A DNA stretch of 64,000 nt from Nocardia yamanashiensis NBRC 100130 (GCF_001613325.1 NZ_BDCD01000004.1:62001-126000), one strand, 5' to 3'. Counted from the first letter of the stretch, positions 51,915 through 60,634 are shown. Translations and numbers: made by a program. The notes: generated by a model from the letters alone, not told the origin.

Positions 51915-53165
51915 TCACAGGCCGAGTTTGGTGACGGCGTTGTCTTCCAGGGGATTGGCGGTGCGGATGTAGCCGTGCACGGTGCGCGGGTTGGACCAGC
52001 GGCCCTGCCGCATGATCTCGCGGTCGCTGGCACCGCCCAGGGCGGCCTGGGTGGCGAACCCGGCGCGCAGGGAGTGACCGGAGAACAGGTCGGGGTCCAG
52101 GCCGGCGCGGGCGGCGTAGCGTTTCACCAGCTCGGCGACCGCGCGGCCGGACATGGCGGTGTCGCCGATGCCGCCGTGCCGGGAGATCGCCGGGAACAGT
52201 GGGAGATCCGGGTCGGTGAGGGTGGTGCCGGTGAATCCGTGACAGCGGTGGATGGCGGTCGCGGCCGGGTCGCCGTCCACCCAGGCGGACAGGGCGAGCG
52301 GGTTCGCGGCGTGGGCTTCGCGCAGGCGGATCCAGTCGGCGAACGCGCAGACCGGGCAGGTGTGCGGGCGCTGGCCGCGGGGCAGCACGACGCGTTGTTC
52401 GCTGACGCCGGTCGGGTCGGTTTTGGTGGTGGGCAGTTGCAGCAGCAGCATCGGTTCGCCGCTGGCGTGGTCGGTGTCGACGCGGACATCCGAAATGCGC
52501 AGGCCCGCAAGCTCGCTGCGGCGGAGGGCGCCGGCGAAACCGACGAGCAGCAGTAGGCCGTCGCGGCGGCGGGCGGGTTCGGCCGGCCAGCCGGGCGCGG
52601 GCAGTTCGGCCAGGAGTTGATCCAGGGTGTGCAGCAGGACGGGGCGTTTGCGTTTGGGTTGGGTGCGGCGGGTGCGGCGAATACCGCGCAGCGTCAGGCG
52701 GACGACATCGGCCCTGGTGGGAGACGGCAGTCCATTGGCGGCGTGCACGGCGGCGATCGCGGCGGCCTTGCGTTCGAGAGTGGCGGCGCTGAAAGCCCAT
52801 TCGCCGTTGTCGCGCCGGGCGTCGGCGGCTGCCGCGAGATAGACGGCCACATCCAGCGGATCCGCGGGTAAGGCCTGTCGTGATTCGCCGAGGCACCAGC
52901 CCGCCCAGGCGATCCAATCGGTGCGATAGGCGCGTAAGGTATTCGCTGATTGCGAGGCTTCCAGATACCGGCGCAGCGATCCGGCCTGATCGTCGTCGAA
53001 GCGTTCCCGAACCAATTGCAGCGCTGCGGTATCCACCAGCACACTGCGCACACCCCGCCGCAGTTCGGTGCGGACCGCGTCCGGCACCGCGATGATCGCC
53101 CGGCCCCCCGCGCGTTCACCGTTCTCGGACTCCCCGCCGTGCTGCGATTCCATCCGGCCGACCAT
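51915..53165 (-). CDS. Tyrosine recombinase (phage-integrase family)
   Basis: 416 residues. Catalytic residues: Arg215/216 (GALRRSELAGL), His364 and Arg367 (SGHSLRAGFAT), Trp390 (GRWSNPRTVHG) and Tyr399 (VHGYIR). The N-terminal core-binding domain is helical. Such enzymes recombine att or other sites. No att repeat was found near, and it is convergent with helR (22 bases). It could mark a genomic island or have a chromosomal function. Start GTG/ATG 53165, or ATG 53153. Confidence 0.85.
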   Translation of the reverse strand: MVGRMESQHGGESENGERAGGRAIIAVPDAVRTELRRGVRSVLVDTAALQLVRERFDDDQAGSLRRYLEASQSANTLRAYRTDWIAWAGWCLGESRQALPADPLDVAVYLAAAADARRDNGEWAFSAATLERKAAAIAAVHAANGLPSPTRADVVRLTLRGIRRTRRTQPKRKRPVLLHTLDQLLAELPAPGWPAEPARRRDGLLLLVGFAGALRRSELAGLRISDVRVDTDHASGEPMLLLQLPTTKTDPTGVSEQRVVLPRGQRPHTCPVCAFADWIRLREAHAANPLALSAWVDGDPAATAIHRCHGFTGTTLTDPDLPLFPAISRHGGIGDTAMSGRAVAELVKRYAARAGLDPDLFSGHSLRAGFATQAALGGASDREIMRQGRWSNPRTVHGYIRTANPLEDNAVTKLGL

Positions 53166-53212
53166 GCCCCCGACCCTACGTCACCCCGGTCGGTCGGTCC
53201 TCGACCGTGGAC

Positions 53213-53644
53213 CTACTCGGCGCGGGACAGCACCACGATCGGAATCTCCCACGGCACCTTGGCCTGGAAGTCGGCCACGAACGGCGCCATCCGCACCACG
53301 CCCGCCCAGAGCCGTTCCCGTTCCGTCCCGTTCGCGACCTCGGCGGTCACCGCCCAGTTCTCGTCTCCGACCTCCACCGACGCGGCCGGATCCGCCACCA
53401 GATTGTGATACCACCCGGGCCGATTCGGTCTGCCGCCATTGGCCCCGAAAACGACCAGCCGCTCCCCATCACGTAGATAGGCGAGCGGCCAGGTTCGCGA
53501 TTTCCCGGTTCGTGCGCCGGTCGTGGTCAGCAGCAATAGGTTCATGCTCGCGAACTGCCCACCGACCTTCCCGCCATTGGCCCGGAACTCCTCTATGACG
53601 CCCCGATGTAATTCCTGCCGTGCCGTATCAGCCATGCCGACCAT
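53213..53644 (-). CDS. Deazaflavin (F420)-type nitroreductase-family oxidoreductase
   Basis: 143 residues from ATG 53644, overlapping the HAD stop (TGATG), or from ATG 53635. LLLLTTTGARTGKSRTWPLA and GGRPNRPGWYHNLVADPAAS are the F420-binding signature of the Ddn/DUF385 group. Reduces nitro or quinone-like compounds with F420H2. Coupled to the HAD gene upstream. Confidence 0.85.
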   Translation of the reverse strand: MVGMADTARQELHRGVIEEFRANGGKVGGQFASMNLLLLTTTGARTGKSRTWPLAYLRDGERLVVFGANGGRPNRPGWYHNLVADPAASVEVGDENWAVTAEVANGTERERLWAGVVRMAPFVADFQAKVPWEIPIVVLSRAE

Positions 53645-54378
53645 CAACCATCCTGTGTCCCAATATATTTCGTGATCGACCGGATCGTATCGGAAAGGGC
53701 GCGGGTGTCGGTGAGATCAGCCAGGACCGCATGCGCACCGACCAGACTCCGCGGTTCCGCACCACCCGCGGCCACCGCGATCACCCGCGCCCCACCCTCC
53801 AGCGCCGCGCGGATATCCCCCGGGCTGTCACCGATGAGAACGGTGTTGTGCGGCCCGAACCCGGCCCCGAACCGGGCCTTCGCCCTGGCTTGCGCGAGCG
53901 GCACCAGCGCCGGTCGATGGCCATCGTCATCCCCATAAGCCCCGGCCTCCAGATCCAAATGGGCGTCCAGTCCGAAGGTTTCGAGCTTCATCCGTGCGAT
54001 AGGCCGGGTATTACCGGTCAACACCGACTGATGAATACGCGGGTCCTCCGCCAGATCCCGCAGAGCACCCGCCGCACCAGGCATCAACAGCCCGGTCCCA
54101 CGCAACTCCGCCCGCCGCCCGGCATAATCCTTCTCGAACGCCACCGCGAACTCCGAAAACGCCGGCCCCCGAACAACATTGTTCATCTCCAGCGCAGCCG
54201 CATAAATCTCGATATCGGTCCGCCCGGTAGCCGGCGGCATATGCGCCAACTCCCGCCCCGTCACCAACTCGAAAGCAGTCGCAAAGGCAGCATTACCCAC
54301 CCCACGCGAGATGAGCAGCGTGCGATCGATATCCCAGAGCACGAGAATCGGACTATCGGCGTCGGAGCTGGGTGGCAT
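53644..54378 (-). CDS. HAD-superfamily hydrolase (phosphoglycolate-phosphatase-like)
   Basis: 244 residues from ATG 54378 (54417 possible). HAD motif I VLWDIDRTLL (Asp nucleophile), motif II SVLTGNT, and motif IV VLIGDSPGDIRAA. A helical cap lies between I and II. Dephosphorylates small metabolites; exact substrate unknown. Overlaps the F420-type gene. Confidence 0.87.
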   Translation of the reverse strand: MPPSSDADSPILVLWDIDRTLLISRGVGNAAFATAFELVTGRELAHMPPATGRTDIEIYAAALEMNNVVRGPAFSEFAVAFEKDYAGRRAELRGTGLLMPGAAGALRDLAEDPRIHQSVLTGNTRPIARMKLETFGLDAHLDLEAGAYGDDDGHRPALVPLAQARAKARFGAGFGPHNTVLIGDSPGDIRAALEGGARVIAVAAGGAEPRSLVGAHAVLADLTDTRALSDTIRSITKYIGTQDG

Positions 54379-54444
54379 GCGTTGTCCTCGAGTCAGGCGG
54401 TCGACAAGGCTTGTCACCAGGCTGCCGTGCTGGAGTGATCTTCG

Positions 54445-55269
54445 CTAGCAATCGGTTCTGGATGGTCGGGTCGTGGCGGTGATTGCGAGGGCGGTGTAGG
54501 GCATGGTGAAGGTGCCGCCTTGGGCATCGATGGCGGCGCCTACTGCTTCGAGGATGAGGGCTTGTTGGGTGGGGGAGAGGCGGGTCAGGGCGCCTTGGGT
54601 GGGGAGCATGTCGAGCCAGGCTTCTCGGGTGTAGTCGAGGGTCCAGTCGAAGCGCCATTGTTCGGGGGTGGTGAAGCGGGTGGTTTCGCGGATGCCCTTG
54701 GCGGCGAGGTCGATCATGCGTTGGTAGGCGTCGAGGGCGGAGGTTGCGGCGCCGGGGTCGAAGGGTGAGTCGGGGACGGCTCGGCGGAGGGCGGTGACGA
54801 AGGCTTCGGTGATGGGGGCGGGGGGTTGAAAGGCGTTCCAGAACAGTACGATTCGGCCGGTCGGGCGGAGGGCCTGGGCTGCTTTGGCGGCGCCGGCGAG
54901 TGGGTCGACCCAGTGCCAGGCCTGGGCGGAGATGACGGCGTCGAAGGTGCGGTCGGCGGGGTCCCAGTTCTCGATGGTCGATATCTCGGTGGTGACGCCT
55001 GTTCGCCTGGCGTATTCGGCCATGCGGGGATCAGGTTCGACGCCGAGGACTCGGCAGCCTCCGGCTTGGAGCTGGCGGGCGGCTATGCCGGTGCCGCAAC
55101 CGATATCGAGGATGTCGGGGCCGGGGCTTTCGGTGACGATGCGGCGGATGAGCGCCTGCGGGTAGTGGGGGCGGGTGCGGTCGTAGCGGTCGGGGTCTAT
55201 GCCGAAGGATTCCGCTACCTGCCGGAACCGGTGGGGTTCGGGTGGTTCTTGCGGTCGTATAGTGGGCAT
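54445..55269 (-). CDS. SAM-dependent methyltransferase (class I, UbiE/Methyltransf_11)
   Basis: 274 residues from ATG 55269. SAM loop ILDIGCGTGIAARQLQAGGC, acidic end VEPDPRMAEYAR and motif IV VISAQAWHWVDP. Belongs to a group often controlled by adjacent TetR; substrate unknown. The start codon lies inside the left palindrome arm at 55261-55277. Divergent from the TetR gene. Confidence 0.85.
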   Translation of the reverse strand: MPTIRPQEPPEPHRFRQVAESFGIDPDRYDRTRPHYPQALIRRIVTESPGPDILDIGCGTGIAARQLQAGGCRVLGVEPDPRMAEYARRTGVTTEISTIENWDPADRTFDAVISAQAWHWVDPLAGAAKAAQALRPTGRIVLFWNAFQPPAPITEAFVTALRRAVPDSPFDPGAATSALDAYQRMIDLAAKGIRETTRFTTPEQWRFDWTLDYTREAWLDMLPTQGALTRLSPTQQALILEAVGAAIDAQGGTFTMPYTALAITATTRPSRTDC

Positions 55270-55298
55270 GCGCCCACCATAGTGGGCGCATGCCCACT
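55261..55298. promoter_or_regulatory. Perfect 17-bp inverted repeat, two GTGGGC/GCCCAC palindromes
   Basis: AGTGGGCATGCGCCCAC (55261-55277), CATA, GTGGGCGCATGCCCACT (55282-55298): exact reverse complements. Each arm also has a GTGGGC...GCCCAC symmetry. It covers the methyltransferase start and lies 40 bases before TetR. Likely two TetR dimer sites. Confidence 0.75.
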
Positions 55299-55338
55299 CG
55301 GCAAGGAAAGTGGGTGCGGGAGAAGGGAATCGGGGACG

Positions 55339-55926
55339 GTGCCGACGGGTGTGGCTATTCGGGATGCGCGCGAGCAGTTGTTCGAGGCGGCGGAGCGGAT
55401 TCTGGTGCGGGAGGGGCCGAGTGCGCTGACCAGCCGGGCGGTGACGGCCGAAGCCGGGTGCGCGAAGGGGGTGCTGCATCGGCATTTCGCGGACTTCGAC
55501 GACTTTCTGGTCGAGCTGGTCCGGGATCGGATCGCGCGGGTGCGGCGGCAGTCGGGTGAATTGAGTGCGGCGGCGGGGGCGGGATCGGTGGTCGAGAACC
55601 TCACGGAGGCAATCACGCTGGCGTTCGGGCAGGTTGCCGTGGCGGTGGTCAGCCTGGTTACGTTCCGGGACGAGGTGCGTGCCCGGCTGCGCGAGTCCCA
55701 ACCGGTCGGAATCCCGTTGGTTGCCGATATCAGCGAGATGATCGCGAACTATCTGACGGCTGAGCGTGCGCTGGGGCGACTGGAACAGTCTGCGGATATC
55801 GCCACGCTCGCACCCACCCTCGTCGGTGCGGGGCATCTGCTCTTCGCTGACCGATCCGGAACTGCGCCTACTCCAGAGGCCGTGCGGACCATGGTGGTGG
55901 CGGTCATCGGTGCGGCGGTGGGGTAG
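55339..55926 (+). CDS. TetR-family regulator
   Basis: 195 residues from GTG 55339. HTH: REGPSALTSRAVTAEAGCAK, GVLHRHFADFDDFLVELVRD. The remaining helices are a ligand domain (TLVGAGHLLFADRSG). Divergent from the methyltransferase over a perfect operator, so it most likely autoregulates and controls that gene. The open frame upstream from 54826 is antisense and rejected. Confidence 0.87.
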   Translation: MPTGVAIRDAREQLFEAAERILVREGPSALTSRAVTAEAGCAKGVLHRHFADFDDFLVELVRDRIARVRRQSGELSAAAGAGSVVENLTEAITLAFGQVAVAVVSLVTFRDEVRARLRESQPVGIPLVADISEMIANYLTAERALGRLEQSADIATLAPTLVGAGHLLFADRSGTAPTPEAVRTMVVAVIGAAVG

Positions 55927-55953
55927 GTCGCGGGGGATCTACCCACATTCGCA

Positions 55954-56751
55954 TCACGCGTCTCGCGACAACCGCGTCAATTCGACAGTGGCCGCGCGCA
56001 ATTCACCGATCGAGTCGATGGGCGAGACGTAGCCGACCCGGGTGACCGCCACTCCGCGCGGCGTCGTCACTCGCAAATCCAATCCGAACCGGTCGGCTCG
56101 CTCGCACACCGCGGCGGTGGCATCGGGATAACCGCCCCGGGCCCGCGCCATGTCCAGCAGCGCATCCGCATGATCATCGTTGAGATGCGCGATGGCTCGC
56201 CCCGCCGCCGGAATGATCGGATCCGCCATTGCCGCGGCGTAATCCTCGGCGCGGGCGGAATCCATCCGCCCGTACCCGCCGACCCATCGCACCCGCTCGA
56301 CCCGCAACACCCACAGGGTGAAGTCCGAGAAGTCGATGTACACCTTCGCCGCGGGCACCGCCGCCAGATGCGCCTCCCGGGCCGCGATCGCTTCCTCCCC
56401 TTCCGGCCGCACCACCCGGCCGGCCAGGGTGACCCGCGCCGCCGCCAGCGGATCCGCGGGCAGTTCCGGCTGCACGATCGCCAGACTGGCCCGCGAATCG
56501 GCCGCGAGGTTGCGCCCGTGCTCGGCCATCCGGGATACGCACAGCACCGGCTGCCCGTCCAGCAGCCCGTACGTGACGAAAGAAGCCCAAGGCGTTCCAT
56601 CGCCGCTCAACGTCGCCAAGGTCCCCGTATTGGTTCCCGCCGCAACCGTTCTGGCTTCGTCGGCCGCCGACGGCCGGGCCGCATCCAGCACGTCCGTCAG
56701 GGGCGGCGCGATCGAAGGGGCATCGCCCGGGTCACCATGATCGAGAGGCAT
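55954..56751 (-). CDS. HugZ-like pyridoxamine-phosphate-oxidase-fold protein with DUF2470 domain
   Basis: 265 residues from ATG 56751. The PNPOx-like barrel is seen in GTLATLSGDGTPWASFVTYG, SRASLAIVQPELPADPLAAA and DFSDFTLWVLRVERVRWVGG; the C-terminal DUF2470 domain begins AIAHLNDDHADALLDMARAR, as in HugZ heme-binding proteins. May bind or break heme, or reduce flavin-linked substrates. Convergent with the TetR gene. Confidence 0.82.
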   Translation of the reverse strand: MPLDHGDPGDAPSIAPPLTDVLDAARPSAADEARTVAAGTNTGTLATLSGDGTPWASFVTYGLLDGQPVLCVSRMAEHGRNLAADSRASLAIVQPELPADPLAAARVTLAGRVVRPEGEEAIAAREAHLAAVPAAKVYIDFSDFTLWVLRVERVRWVGGYGRMDSARAEDYAAAMADPIIPAAGRAIAHLNDDHADALLDMARARGGYPDATAAVCERADRFGLDLRVTTPRGVAVTRVGYVSPIDSIGELRAATVELTRLSRDA

Positions 56752-56777
56752 AGCTCGAAGGCTACGCGGTCCGCCGA

Positions 56778-57635
56778 TCAGATTCGCCCGAGGAACTCCC
56801 GGATGTATCCCGCGATCTCGTCCCCGTGGGTTTCCAACGCGAAATGCCCCGCATCGAGCAGATGCAGCTCCGCGTCGGGCAGATCCCGCAGCCAAGCCCG
56901 CGCCCCGTCCGCCCCGAAGATCTCGTCGTGTTCACCCCAGGTGATCAACGTCGGCGGCTGGTATTCGGCGAAGTACTTCTGAAACGCCGGGTATCCGTCG
57001 AGATTCAGCTTGTAATCGGCGAACAATTGCAGCTGAATCTCCTTGTTCCCCGGCCGATCCAGATAATGCTGATCGAGAGTCCACGTATCCGGGCTCACGC
57101 TGGCGAGCCGATCCGCCGGCACCCCGTGCGTGTACTGCCACTTGGTGGCATCCAGCTCCAGCAGCTTCCGCACCTCCGGCTCATGCGTCGCCCGATCGTT
57201 GGCATGCGCGAACAGCACCTCCCAGAACGGCGTGAACCCTTCCAGATAGGCATTACCCGACTGCGTGATGATCGCCGTGACCCGCTCCGGATTCCGCGAA
57301 GCGATCCGCAACCCGATCGGCGCACCGTAATCCTGGATATACAGCGCGAACCGCTCCACCCCGAGCGTATCGAGCAGCTCCAAAGTGATCTCGGTCAGCT
57401 TCTCGAAGCTGTACTCGAACTCGTCGACGGCCGGCATAGCGGACTGCCCGAACCCGATATGGTCCGGCGCGATCAAATGATAATCCGCGGCCAACGCCGG
57501 AATCAGATTCCGGAACATAGCCGAACTACTCGGAAACCCATGCAGCAGCACCAAAGTCGGCTTGGACTTATCCCCTGCCTCCCGATAGAAAACGTCCTGC
57601 CCCTGAATCTTCACAGTGCGATGCTGAACAGTCAT
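56778..57635 (-). CDS. Alpha/beta hydrolase, haloalkane-dehalogenase-like
   Basis: 285 residues from ATG 57635. Nucleophile elbow LYIQDYGAPIGLRI has Asp102 in the nucleophile place, C-terminal DAGHFALE provides the His, and LLHGFPSSSAMFR the oxyanion loop. This is the dehalogenase/epoxide-hydrolase pattern. Substrate unknown. Confidence 0.83.
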   Translation of the reverse strand: MTVQHRTVKIQGQDVFYREAGDKSKPTLVLLHGFPSSSAMFRNLIPALAADYHLIAPDHIGFGQSAMPAVDEFEYSFEKLTEITLELLDTLGVERFALYIQDYGAPIGLRIASRNPERVTAIITQSGNAYLEGFTPFWEVLFAHANDRATHEPEVRKLLELDATKWQYTHGVPADRLASVSPDTWTLDQHYLDRPGNKEIQLQLFADYKLNLDGYPAFQKYFAEYQPPTLITWGEHDEIFGADGARAWLRDLPDAELHLLDAGHFALETHGDEIAGYIREFLGRI

Positions 57636-57773
57636 CGATCCTTCTTCATCGAGATAAAACGCCCGACCGGACGCCCCCTCAACGTAAGCCCGCCCAACCC
57701 CCACCCCAGGGGACCGATCCCGCTGACAAGCGGTCCCGACCCGCCACCCCATCCGAACGGAACCACCCTACCG

Positions 57774-58277
57774 TCACCCCCGAACATCCCCCTCGATCCG
57801 CTCCACGATCGCCCCCAACTCCCAACCGGCGTCCAACCGCACCTCCTCCACGAACGGCAACGGCTGCCACCCCCGATACCACTCCGCCATCTGCGCCACC
57901 GAAAACACCTGCGCCTGAGGCCGAGTCGCGTGACGCACCACGGTCTCCTCGAACGAGAGATCGAAACAGTAATGCAGCGCACACCCCGCCACCCCACCCA
58001 ACCGCTCCAACATCCCCCCATACCGCCCCGCATCGAGTATCCCCTCCACAACCACCACCAGCCCCCGCTCCAACCCGAACCTGGCAATGTGCTCGATCAA
58101 CTCGACATTCACCCCACCCGAGACATCCCCCTCCCGCAACATCAGCCGCCGCACCGTATCCTGCTGCACCACAAGACATTCGGCCCGCCCGAACCGCTGC
58201 TGTACGGCCATTGCCGTGGTCGATTTTCCGGAGCCGGAGTTGCCGCGGATCACGACGAGAACGCTGGATTCGTTCAC
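57774..58277 (-). CDS. P-loop kinase-like ATPase
   Basis: 167 residues from GTG 58277, in GTGA overlap with the Nudix gene. P-loop RGNSGSGKSTTAMAVQQRFG, then VVQQDTVRRLMLRE and a Walker-B-like VVVVEGILDAGRYGGML. Resembles gluconate/shikimate-like or AAA_33 small-molecule kinases. Close to the RAE-driven monooxygenase, but transcribed the other way; a drug-phosphorylating role is only speculation. Confidence 0.8.
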   Translation of the reverse strand: MNESSVLVVIRGNSGSGKSTTAMAVQQRFGRAECLVVQQDTVRRLMLREGDVSGGVNVELIEHIARFGLERGLVVVVEGILDAGRYGGMLERLGGVAGCALHYCFDLSFEETVVRHATRPQAQVFSVAQMAEWYRGWQPLPFVEEVRLDAGWELGAIVERIEGDVRG

Positions 58278-58852
58278 TTGGGCTCTCGGGTCTGGGCGAG
58301 CAGGGTGTTGAGTTTGCCGATGAAACGGGGGAGGTGAGGGTCGGTGGGCGGGAGATCGGAAGGGGCGAGGGGCCACCATTGGCCGCCGTCGAATTCGGTG
58401 GGGTCCAAGGGGTAGGTGCGGGTGTGGTCGCCGCGGATGACGTACCAGAGGGAAACGTCTATGTGGCCTGCGGTGAGGCCGACCGTGGTTGTCCAGGTGA
58501 GGAATACGGGGTGTGGGCCGATTACGTCGAAGGTGGGGGTGAGGGCGAGTTCTTCGACGGCTTCCCGATGGGCGGTGGCGGAGGGGTGTTCGCCGGGGTC
58601 TACGTGCCCGCCCATAGGGAGGTGGAGGCCGGCTTTGCGATGCCGGCCGAGGTAGATGGCCCGGGCGTCGGGGTCGGTGAGGACGACGTAGGAGACCAGA
58701 TGAGGGGAAGGCGTGGCGGGTTTGGTGCGGCGGAAAATGTCGTCGGTGGAGTCGAGCCAGGCCGAAACCTTTGCGGCGTGGCGTTGTTCGAGCTCGTCGT
58801 ACGGGGTGATACCTGCGATGAGGGCGGCTACCGCGGCGGTGGCAGGTTGCAT
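58274..58852 (-). CDS. Nudix hydrolase
   Basis: 192 residues from ATG 58852. The Nudix box is GGHVDPGEHPSATAHREAVE with EELALT, metal-binding REAVEE. N-terminal helical extension of about 50 residues. Coupled to the downstream kinase-like gene. Divergent from the monooxygenase across the RAE promoter. Confidence 0.85.
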   Translation of the reverse strand: MQPATAAVAALIAGITPYDELEQRHAAKVSAWLDSTDDIFRRTKPATPSPHLVSYVVLTDPDARAIYLGRHRKAGLHLPMGGHVDPGEHPSATAHREAVEELALTPTFDVIGPHPVFLTWTTTVGLTAGHIDVSLWYVIRGDHTRTYPLDPTEFDGGQWWPLAPSDLPPTDPHLPRFIGKLNTLLAQTREPK

Positions 58853-58934
58853 GGGGGCGGAGCCTACGCGCGGGGTGTGACAGGGTGCGCCGAACGGCTG
58901 AATGGAACTGAACGTTCTCTTTCCCTTTTCAAGG

Positions 58935-58987
58935 TATAACGCACCGGGGGACTTGCCGCAAGGGGTGGGGGGTGGCGCAGAATCGCT
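58935..58987 (+). promoter_or_regulatory. RAE-type promoter of the monooxygenase
   Basis: Same order and spacing as at helR: TATAAC (58935-58940), GCACC (58941-58945), GGGG-A-CTTGCCGCAAG-GGGG (about 58947-58965) and CGCAGAATCGCT (58976-58987). CTTGC starts 11 bases after GCACC and 24 before CGCAG in both. The palindrome has a C in the centre instead of G and an extra A before CTTGC. It lies about 60 bases before the gene start, so most of it is probably transcribed. Confidence 0.78.
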
Positions 58988-59024
58988 TCTCGTTGTTGAT
59001 GGAGTGCGGGAACGGGAGTGTGGA

Positions 59025-60575
59025 TTGCGAGTCTTGGACACCGACGTGGTTATTGTCGGGGCGGGTCCTAGCGGGCTGATGCTGGCTTCCGAGTTGCGGC
59101 TGGCGGGGGTGCGGGCTGTGGTGCTGGAGCGGCATCCGGAGTTGTGGGATGTGCCGAAGGCCAGTGGGATCGGGGGGCGGATTCTGGATCTGCTGCGGTA
59201 TCGGGGGTTGTTGGAGCGGTTCGAGGCGGTCAGTTCGGATCCTTATCCGCCGTTGCGGTTGCCGTTCGGCGGGATGCACCTGGACTTCACCCGGATGGCG
59301 GAGGCGCCGATGAAGGTGTTGCCCATGGCGCAGATGGAGATCGAGCGGTTGCTCGCCGCGCGGGGTGAGGAGCTGGGGGCCGAGATTCGGCGGGGGCATC
59401 GGGTGGATGCGGTGCTCCAGGACGAGGAGTCGGTGACGGCGGAGGTCACCGGGCCGGCGGGCGCTTATGCGGTGACGGCGCGGTATCTGGTGGCCTGTGA
59501 TGGTGGACGGAGCCGGATTCGCGAGATGGCGGGGATCGTGTTCTCGGGCACCACGTATCCGGAAGTGGTGCGGCTGGCGCAGGTTTCGGTGGGCGAGGGG
59601 GTGACCGTGTATGAGAACGGTGATCTCGAGGTCCCCGGATTCGGGCGGGTCGCGGCGGGATTCACGCGTACCGAGCACGGTCAGCTGGCGTTCGCGAGCA
59701 CGCCGGACGGGGCATTGCATCTCTCGACCACCGAGGACGAGACCGCGGAGTACGACGACGATGTGGTGATGACCCTGGAGGAACTGCAGGGCAGCATTCG
59801 CCGGGTGCTGGGTGCGGAGATTCCGATGCGGGACGCGAAGCGGTTGTCGCGGTTCACCTTCAAGGATCGGCAGGCCGAACAGTATCGGGCCGGGCGGATC
59901 TTCGTGGCGGGTGATGCGGCGCATCTGTTCCCGTCCACCGGTGTCGCGCTCAATGCGGGCATGCTCGATACGGTGAACCTGGCGTGGAAGCTGGGCGCCG
60001 AGATCAATGGCTGGGCGCCCGAAGGACTGCTGGACACCTATCACGACGAACGTCATGCCGCCGGCGCCCGCACGCGGATGCAGGCGCGGGCTCAGGTCGC
60101 ATTGCGGCGCGGGCAGGACGCCGCGGCCGAGGCGCTGCGGGAGCTGTTCCAGGAGTTGACCACCGACGAGCCGGCACTGCGCCGGGTGGGTGATCTGATC
60201 GCGGGCAACTGCACTCGGTACCCGCAGTCGGGTTCCGAGGAGCATGCGCTGGTCGGTACCTTCGCGCCTGATCTGGCATTGCGGACCGAGCAGGGCGCGA
60301 GCAGTGTGGCGGCGCTGCTGCGCACCGCGCGGCCGATCCTGCTGGTGCTGGCCGACCGCCCGGACCTGCGGGAGATCGCCGAAGCCTGGCGGGATCGCGT
60401 CGAAATCCACACCGCCGCAACGGATGAGCGTCCCGCCGACGCACTGCTCATTCGCCCGGACGCCCATATCGCCTGGGCCGCGGCCGTCGACGAACCCGCC
60501 CACTCGTCCGCGGATTCGCTGCGCCGGGCGCTCACCGGGTGGTTCGGCGCACCGCTGACCGCCGTCGTCCGTTAG
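59025..60575 (+). CDS. rox-like: FAD-dependent monooxygenase, Rox (rifampicin monooxygenase)-like
   Basis: 516 residues from TTG 59025 (GGGAG upstream; TTG 59034 and GTG 59004 are alternatives). VVIVGAGPSGLMLASELRLA (FAD), LVACDGGRSRIRE (DG motif) and VAGDAAHLFPSTGVALNAGM (GD motif) define a PHBH-type aromatic hydroxylase. Rox inactivates rifamycins by hydroxylating the naphthoquinone. Unlike the usual Rox, the GD-motif region reads STGVALNAG, not GGQGLN, so it is a divergent member. The RAE upstream is the strongest reason for the Rox assignment. Convergent with the 60635 gene. Confidence 0.62.
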   Translation: MRVLDTDVVIVGAGPSGLMLASELRLAGVRAVVLERHPELWDVPKASGIGGRILDLLRYRGLLERFEAVSSDPYPPLRLPFGGMHLDFTRMAEAPMKVLPMAQMEIERLLAARGEELGAEIRRGHRVDAVLQDEESVTAEVTGPAGAYAVTARYLVACDGGRSRIREMAGIVFSGTTYPEVVRLAQVSVGEGVTVYENGDLEVPGFGRVAAGFTRTEHGQLAFASTPDGALHLSTTEDETAEYDDDVVMTLEELQGSIRRVLGAEIPMRDAKRLSRFTFKDRQAEQYRAGRIFVAGDAAHLFPSTGVALNAGMLDTVNLAWKLGAEINGWAPEGLLDTYHDERHAAGARTRMQARAQVALRRGQDAAAEALRELFQELTTDEPALRRVGDLIAGNCTRYPQSGSEEHALVGTFAPDLALRTEQGASSVAALLRTARPILLVLADRPDLREIAEAWRDRVEIHTAATDERPADALLIRPDAHIAWAAAVDEPAHSSADSLRRALTGWFGAPLTAVVR

Positions 60576-60634
60576 TCCGGCCTCGGCTGCTGCGATCGTG
60601 GATCCGCGCGATCGCAGCAGCCGCGCGGATCCTC

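Noticed and set aside
49600..60600. Defined genomic island bounded by att sites
   Set aside because: No repeated tRNA 3' end or direct repeat was found by eye at either side; only the recombinase supports it.
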